Positions 42,563 to 47,734 of a DNA stretch of 47,734 nt are shown here, piece by piece. The stretch is from Nitrospirota bacterium (lineage in GTDB: Bacteria; Nitrospirota; Nitrospiria; JACQBZ01), in assembly GCA_016200255.1 (NCBI GenBank), contig JACQFA010000092.1, positions 1-47,734 on the forward strand, in the 5' to 3' direction. Under the pieces are notes generated by a model. The model made no database searches, had not been told where the DNA came from, and worked only from the letters and a program-made list of their open reading frames with translations. Each line of letters starts with the position of its first letter. Positions within the stretch are counted from its first letter, which is position 1. Position numbers and translations under genes: made by a program.

Positions 42563-44020
42563 CTACAGCATCCGGGAGAACAGTTCGGCCGCGGCGGCCG
42601 AGATCTCGATGAAGGCCTTGGGATAGATGCCGAGCAGCAGGACGCCGCCCACCGTCGTGATCAGGACCAGCCGCATCGGAAACGAAACCGGGATCGGCGC
42701 GTTATCCTTGGGCATGTAGATGTAGACCCGCTTGATCACGATCAGGTAGTAATACATCGAGATTACGATGTTAATCCCGCCGATCACGACCAGCGCCAGC
42801 AACCCTTCATTCATCGCCGCCACAAAGACGTACAGTTTGCCGATGAATCCCGCCAGCGGCGGGACGCCCGCCAGCGACAGGAAGAAGATCAGGAGCGCGC
42901 CGGCCAGCAGCGGCGACCGCCGCGAGAGGCCGTTATAATCCTCCAGGTCGTCGCTGTTCGTAAGGTTTGAGAAAATGATGACGACTGTAAAGGCGCCGAG
43001 ATTCGCAAAGAGATAGGTCATCAGGTAGAACAGGATAGCGCCGTCTCCCATTTTGCTCGCCGCCGCCAGACCGATCAGGACATTTCCGATCTGTGCGATG
43101 CCGGAATAGGCCAGAAGCCGTTTGATATTCTTCTGGGAGATCGCGACGATATTTCCATAGGTCATCGAGACCGCCGAGATCGCTACGATCAACCAGACCC
43201 AGTCCCCCCGGATGTCGCCCAGCGTCGCCGTAAAGATGCGGAGCAGGATCGCGAACGTCGCGGCCTTCGGCGCAATCGAGAGAAAAGCCGTCACCGGCGT
43301 CGGCGCGCCCTGGTAGATGTCCGGCACCCAGGCGTGGAACGGGACCGCGCCGATCTTGAAACCCAGCGCGACGAAAATCAGCAGGAAGCCGATCACCATC
43401 CCGGGGGTCAGGTGGGCATGCATCCTGGCGAAGTCGGTAAAAATGATGCTGCCCGTCTCGCCGTAGATCAGGCTGATCCCGAAGGCCAGCAGCCCGGCCG
43501 CGAAGACGCCCAGGATGAAAAACTTCAGCCCGGCCTCGTTCGATTTCGGATCGTCGCGAAGATAGGCGACCAGAATGTAGAACGAAAAGGTCGAGAACTC
43601 CAGCGTGATGAACAGACTCAACAGGTCGTTCGCTGAGACCATCAGCATCATCCCCAGCGCGGCCAGAAGCCCCAGAAAATAGTATTCGCCTCGGAAGACC
43701 GGAACCTTTTTGAGATAATCGATCGAAGCCAGAAAAACCAGGATCGTCGTTCCCAGAATAAAGGCCTTGAAAAAAATTGCCATGGGATCTATGACGTACA
43801 TCTCGTGGAACAGCGTCCCGTGGCGGCCGTCGATGAAATAGCCCGCGAGCAGCAGAAAGATTCCGCCCATGCCGGCGATCGAAAGCCAGGCGAGGGTCGT
43901 CTTCCCGATCCGCGGAAACAGGAAATCCAGACAGAGGATCAGGCTCAACAAGCCGGTCATCAGAATCTCCGGCATCAGAAGCTCGACGTCGACCGGCGTC
44001 ATGGTGAAGGTGAACGGCAT
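42563..44020 (-). CDS. nuoN: NADH-quinone oxidoreductase subunit N
   Basis: From the ATG at 44020, 2 bases after nuoM2, the product has 485 residues with about 14 membrane segments and is one of the antiporter-like proton-pumping subunits of complex I. Typical blocks are LEFSTFSFYILVAYLR (with the conserved Glu of TM5), FHAWVPDIYQGAPTPVTAFLS and the Lys-bearing RLLAYSGIAQIGNVLIG. The frame is open a further 229 codons upstream, but that stretch overlaps nuoM2 in another frame and is not coding. A Met 6 codons later is an alternative start. Confidence 0.95.
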   Translation of the reverse strand: MPFTFTMTPVDVELLMPEILMTGLLSLILCLDFLFPRIGKTTLAWLSIAGMGGIFLLLAGYFIDGRHGTLFHEMYVIDPMAIFFKAFILGTTILVFLASIDYLKKVPVFRGEYYFLGLLAALGMMLMVSANDLLSLFITLEFSTFSFYILVAYLRDDPKSNEAGLKFFILGVFAAGLLAFGISLIYGETGSIIFTDFARMHAHLTPGMVIGFLLIFVALGFKIGAVPFHAWVPDIYQGAPTPVTAFLSIAPKAATFAILLRIFTATLGDIRGDWVWLIVAISAVSMTYGNIVAISQKNIKRLLAYSGIAQIGNVLIGLAAASKMGDGAILFYLMTYLFANLGAFTVVIIFSNLTNSDDLEDYNGLSRRSPLLAGALLIFFLSLAGVPPLAGFIGKLYVFVAAMNEGLLALVVIGGINIVISMYYYLIVIKRVYIYMPKDNAPIPVSFPMRLVLITTVGGVLLLGIYPKAFIEISAAAAELFSRML

Positions 44021-44022
44021 GA

Positions 44023-45600
44023 TCAGAAGGACCCTCCGATCTGCGTGAGCGGTCCGTTGCCCTGAATCGCCGCGATCAAGGGGGTGACCCCGGCCTGGAT
44101 CACGTGGATGAATTGCGTCGGAAACAAGCCGAAGTAGAGGCTGGTCGCAGCCAGCACCAGAAGCGGCAGGCGATCCACGACGGGGCTGGCGTCCTGCGCA
44201 TGGGCGTAATGCGGATCCATCGGACCGTAAAAGACGCCCCGCATCATCCGGAAGAGATAGGCCAGCGTCAGGCCGATGCCGAGCACCGCGACGATGGTCT
44301 GGACCGGGTAGGGATTCCAGCTCCCGACCAAAATCATCAGCTCCCCGATGAAATTCACCGTCAGCGGCAGGCCGAAGGAGGCCGCCACGGCCACGATGAA
44401 GATGCCGGCCATGAACGGCATCCGGGACGACAGCCCTCCCAGCGACGGGATATCCCGCGTATGGGTCTGATCGTAAACGAACCCGGCGATGGCGAACAGC
44501 ATCCCGGTCGCCAGCGCGTGGGCGAACATGTACAGAACCGCCCCGGTCATGCTGATGACGTTCAAGGATGCCATCCCAAGGAAGACATATCCCATGTGGC
44601 TGGAGGAGGAATAGCCGATGACGTACTTCGTGTCCTTCTGGAAATAGGCCACCAGCCCGCCGTAGATGATGCTGAAGATGCAGAGGACCGCGGCCAGCGG
44701 CATCCATTCCTTCGTCGCCTCGGGGAACAGGGTATACCCGACCCGGATGATCGAGAAATGGCCCAGCTTCATCAGGACGCCGGCATGGAGCATGCTGACG
44801 GCGGCCGGGGCCGCGGCATGGCCGACCGGAGACCAGGAATGGAGCGGCCAGATCGGCGCGATCGAGGCGAAGCCGAAAAAGATCAGGAGGAAAAGGATGC
44901 CGTGAAGATATTTCGGGACCTGCCCGTGCGCCTGAAGCTCGACGAGGTTGAAGGTGTGCAGTCCGGAGGTCGCGTAGATGATCAGGATCGCGATCAGGGC
45001 CACGACGGCGCCGGCCGAGAGGAACAGCGTCAGCTTCATCGCGGCGTATTCCTTGCTGTTCGACGCAAAATTGAAAATGAAGCCGACCGAATCCCGCTTC
45101 TCCTTGTCGGCCATCTCGAGATACCCTTTGGTATGGCTGCCCCAGACACAGAGCAGTACGTACATCGGCAGCACGGACATTTCATAGAAGAAGTACAGGA
45201 AGAACAGATCGAGCGAGACATAGACGCCGATCGTGGCGGCCGCCAGAATCAGGAGAAAGATATAAAACTCCTTCGCCCGGTCCTTCACATGCCAGGAAAT
45301 GAAAACGCCGGTGAAAAGAAGAATGGACGACGCCAGGACGAGGGGAATGCTGATCCCGTCCACACCGAGGAAAAACGAGATACCCAGCTCCTTGGACCAG
45401 ACGTACTGCTCCATGAATTGATACCCGCCCGCGGCCGAATCATAATGGTACAGGATATAAAAGGAGGCCAGCGTCGGGATCAGGCCGGCCATCACGGCCA
45501 CGGTCCGGACCAGCAGCGGTTTTTCGTTGGGGATGAACAGGAGCAGCACCACCCCCGCGAAGGGCGCGAACAGTATGATCGAAAGAATATGATCCATCAT
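44023..45600 (-). CDS. nuoM: NADH-quinone oxidoreductase subunit M, second copy
   Basis: The 525-residue product is a NuoM-type antiporter-like subunit with about 14 segments. Marks are FYEMSVLPMYVLLCVWG (TM5 Glu), PIWPLHSWSPVGHAAAPAAVSML (His/Lys channel region) and GYSSSSHMGYVFLG. It is a distinct paralogue of the 550-residue NuoM just upstream, not a fragment, with low identity between the two. Its ATG overlaps the stop of the first nuoM by 4 bases. Two NuoM in one operon indicates a complex I with an extra pumping module. Confidence 0.93.
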   Translation of the reverse strand: MMDHILSIILFAPFAGVVLLLFIPNEKPLLVRTVAVMAGLIPTLASFYILYHYDSAAGGYQFMEQYVWSKELGISFFLGVDGISIPLVLASSILLFTGVFISWHVKDRAKEFYIFLLILAAATIGVYVSLDLFFLYFFYEMSVLPMYVLLCVWGSHTKGYLEMADKEKRDSVGFIFNFASNSKEYAAMKLTLFLSAGAVVALIAILIIYATSGLHTFNLVELQAHGQVPKYLHGILFLLIFFGFASIAPIWPLHSWSPVGHAAAPAAVSMLHAGVLMKLGHFSIIRVGYTLFPEATKEWMPLAAVLCIFSIIYGGLVAYFQKDTKYVIGYSSSSHMGYVFLGMASLNVISMTGAVLYMFAHALATGMLFAIAGFVYDQTHTRDIPSLGGLSSRMPFMAGIFIVAVAASFGLPLTVNFIGELMILVGSWNPYPVQTIVAVLGIGLTLAYLFRMMRGVFYGPMDPHYAHAQDASPVVDRLPLLVLAATSLYFGLFPTQFIHVIQAGVTPLIAAIQGNGPLTQIGGSF

Positions 45601-47249
45601 CTCACCGGCTTTTCGGGCAGGTTTTTAAGCGTTTGGCTCAGATCCGAGTTCGGATCGGCCAGCATTTTTAAAATATAAGCATGCGGATTATTCGGATCGA
45701 TCCGGACGATCGCCGAGTCCGGAACGTTCCCCTCCTTCAGCCGTTCCACCACGGCCCGCACCGACGGCTCCATGCGGGAAAGCAGCGGAATCGGATAAAG
45801 CCCGATCCAGACGATCAGACCGGCCATCGTGAATGCGATGACCGTCTCCCGGCTATTCAGGTCCGACATCGCCGCGACCTCCGGCTTCCGGATCTCGCCC
45901 ATCATCACCCGTCCGTACATCGAGAACATGTAGGCCGCGCCCAGGATCACGGCCGACACGCCGATCGCGGCATAGACCCAGTAGACCTGGAACACCCCGG
46001 CCAGGACCATGAACTCGCCGATAAAGACGTTCGTCCCCGGGAAGGCCAATGAAGCCAGAACGATGACCATGGACAGCGCGGCCAGCCGGGGCGCCCGCTT
46101 CGCCAGTCCGCCGTACTCGTCTAGATCGAACGAACCCCGCCGGTCGTTCAAAAAACCCAGGATAAAGATCATTCCGGCGCCGGCAACGCCCAGATTCACC
46201 ATCTGGAGCAGCGCACCCTCGATGCCGATCGGATTCAAGGCAAACAATCCTATCGTCACGAAACCGAGATGGCTGATCCCGCCGTAGGCCATCATCGCCA
46301 TCAGGTTCGGCCGGGTCAGCGCGATCAAGGCGCCGTAGATCAGCCCGGCCAGTGCCAGCGTCATCATCAACGGGACGGCCATTTGAGACGCCTCGGGCGT
46401 CAACGGAAGATTGAACCGCAGCAGCCCGTAGCTGCCGAGCTTCACGCCGGAAAGCATCACGCTCACGGCAATCGGTCCCTCAAGCATCGCGCCGGGCAGC
46501 CAGGTATGGAACGGAAAGACCGGACCCTTCACGGCGAAGCCCAGAAAAACAAGTCCGAAGATCCAAAGCTGCTTCTCCAGCGGGAGGGGCGCAAACAGGA
46601 GATGAAGGTAATTGAACGAGTATGGGTTGCGGCCGAGTTGCGTCACGGCCCAGTCGTGATAATTCAGATATAAGATGATAAAGCCCACCAGCATCAGGAC
46701 GCTGCCGGTCAGGTTGTAGACGACATATTTCAAGGCGGCATGATCCCGTTCCGGTCCGGACCCCCAGGTCTTGATCAGGAAGTACATCGGGATCAGCATC
46801 ACTTCCCAGAAGACGAAAAACAGGATGAGGTCGAGGGAGACAAACACCCCGATCATCGTCGTCTCGAGAATCAAAAGGCAGATCAAATACTCGCGGAGAT
46901 GCTCGCGGACCCGGTCCCAGGAATAGATCACAGTCAGCGCGGTTAGGAGGGTCGTCAGGATGACGAGGAAGAGGCTGATCCCGTCGATCCCGACATGGTA
47001 GTTGATCCCGAGCGGCACGATCCAGGGAACATTCTCGACGAACTGCATCGCCGGAACGCCCGACGCAAACTTGACGAAAAGAAGCAGCGATAAGACCAGC
47101 TCGATCAGGCTCAGGATCAGAACCTCGACCCTCGCGCCGCGCGGGTCCCTGCGCATCCAGAGGCTCGCCGCGCCGGCCACCGGCAAAAAGATCAATAGCG
47201 TCAGGAGGGGAAAGCCGATCTGCTTGTTCCAGAAGAGTTCGAGGTTCAT
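45597..47249 (-). CDS. nuoM: NADH-quinone oxidoreductase subunit M, first copy
   Basis: The 550-residue product is a canonical-looking NuoM with about 14 segments: FFVFWEVMLIPMYFLIKTWG (conserved Glu in TM5), FPFHTWLPGAMLEGPIAVSVMLSGVKLGSYGLLRF (in part; Lys in TM7/8) and MMAYGGISHLGFVTIG. The C-terminus carries an unusual hydrophilic tail of about 45 residues rich in Asn, Pro and Asp (VRIDPNNPHAYILKMLADPNSD, in part). It starts 16 bases after the nuoL stop and overlaps the second nuoM by 4 bases. Confidence 0.94.
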   Translation of the reverse strand: MNLELFWNKQIGFPLLTLLIFLPVAGAASLWMRRDPRGARVEVLILSLIELVLSLLLFVKFASGVPAMQFVENVPWIVPLGINYHVGIDGISLFLVILTTLLTALTVIYSWDRVREHLREYLICLLILETTMIGVFVSLDLILFFVFWEVMLIPMYFLIKTWGSGPERDHAALKYVVYNLTGSVLMLVGFIILYLNYHDWAVTQLGRNPYSFNYLHLLFAPLPLEKQLWIFGLVFLGFAVKGPVFPFHTWLPGAMLEGPIAVSVMLSGVKLGSYGLLRFNLPLTPEASQMAVPLMMTLALAGLIYGALIALTRPNLMAMMAYGGISHLGFVTIGLFALNPIGIEGALLQMVNLGVAGAGMIFILGFLNDRRGSFDLDEYGGLAKRAPRLAALSMVIVLASLAFPGTNVFIGEFMVLAGVFQVYWVYAAIGVSAVILGAAYMFSMYGRVMMGEIRKPEVAAMSDLNSRETVIAFTMAGLIVWIGLYPIPLLSRMEPSVRAVVERLKEGNVPDSAIVRIDPNNPHAYILKMLADPNSDLSQTLKNLPEKPVR

Positions 47250-47265
47250 GAGGGCTGCATTCTCT

Positions 47266-47734
47266 TCACGGATTCCTTCCGTTCAACGAAAGACGGCTGA
47301 AGATCATCAGGACGGAGGGGTTGTCCGCAAAATAAAGATAAAGATTTACGAGAATGAAGAGACCGATCACCAGGAAGGCGGCGTAATGATGCACCTGCCC
47401 CGACTGGAGTCGACGGAGAACACGGGCCGCGATATGACTGCCGTACCCGATGATGTTGAGCGAGCCGTAGATCACGTACTTCTCCGTCGCGGTCGCGAGC
47501 CGCGCGAACGACTGGGTTCCGCGGCTGACGCCGTTCACGGCCCCATCAATGACGCGGTCATCAAAGATCCCAAGGAAGCGTCCCAGTCTCTGGAGCGGAT
47601 CCAGGATGAGGGTGAGGTAGGCTTCACCGAGGAGCGCATCGATTCGGGCGATGGGATGTTGTGCGAGCCAGAGGAGGCCGCGGCCCCCCTTCCGGTAGAA
47701 CCAGTCGGTATCCAGACTGATCGTCGCCTCCGGA
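47266..47734 (-). CDS. nuoL: NADH-quinone oxidoreductase subunit L, C-terminal part (partial)
   Basis: The frame runs off the right edge and covers the last ~155 residues. It includes LDTDWFYRKGGRG, then FDDRVIDGAVNGVSRGTQ and RRLQSGQVHHYAAFLVIGL, the typical NuoL end where the lateral amphipathic helix leads into the last membrane segment. The N-terminal antiporter domain lies outside the window. The stop is 16 bases before nuoM1, in the standard L-M-N order. Confidence 0.85.
   Translation of the reverse strand, partial: PEATISLDTDWFYRKGGRGLLWLAQHPIARIDALLGEAYLTLILDPLQRLGRFLGIFDDRVIDGAVNGVSRGTQSFARLATATEKYVIYGSLNIIGYGSHIAARVLRRLQSGQVHHYAAFLVIGLFILVNLYLYFADNPSVLMIFSRLSLNGRNP

Noticed and set aside
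42563..44707. A 714-codon open frame containing nuoN with a 229-codon N-terminal extension
   Set aside because: The extension overlaps nuoM2 in another frame, has no membrane pattern and is rich in Arg, Gly and Pro. nuoN proper starts at 44020, 2 bases after nuoM2.

Overview
The window is about 48 kb of GC-rich bacterial chromosome, very probably from the phylum Nitrospirota or a near relative. Three things point there: the end of a complex I operon with two tandem nuoM genes (the '2M' type known from Nitrospira), an archaeal-type PEP carboxylase, and the aspartate-family gene order alaC-hom-thrC-lysC-cimA. This placement is an inference from gene content; no rRNA gene is present. Nearly all genes lie on the minus strand, so the layout is best read from high to low coordinate.

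Right end (47.7-41 kb): the 3' end of nuoL, nuoM1, nuoM2 and nuoN, overlapping or nearly so, then a cytochrome P450. 41-33 kb: a complete phosphate-starvation module, phoB-phoR, a putative porin, pstSCAB and phoU. Two arrays of four 7-mers at exact 11-bp spacing (Pho boxes) lie before pstS and before the porin unit. Two very short basic ORFs (23 and 35 codons) with nearly the same ribosome-binding site and GTG start flank phoBR. The 35-codon ORF ends inside a terminator-like hairpin ahead of the porin.

33-25 kb: a DUF2203 gene that looks leaderless, tRNA-His and tRNA-Arg(TCG), prfC, a beta-propeller protein overlapping a MoaD/ThiS-like protein, a VOC protein, rbgA, an aldo/keto reductase and purT. 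The last two are each driven by a copy of the same 34-bp promoter. 25-20 kb: tRNA-Arg(CCG), tRNA-Lys, tRNA-Leu, then tig-clpP-clpX and a class I amidotransferase. The tRNA spacers carry a repeated ~95-bp element and a MITE-like inverted repeat.

20-11 kb: the operon alaC-hom-thrC-lysC-cimA-htrA (threonine, and isoleucine through citramalate), then ihfA, a merR gene, tRNA-Pro, surE, pcm and cysS. 9.5-8 kb: an AT-rich patch with the 3' third of cysS, a GIY-YIG nuclease, and an antitoxin followed by a truncated ParE/RelE toxin. 8-0 kb: rlmB, an FHA-GAF-adenylate cyclase, a SHOCT lipoprotein, an HExxH membrane protein, archaeal-type ppcA, a Yip1-like membrane protein, a VapBC pair with a consensus promoter and palindromic operator, and a FrnE-type DsbA protein.
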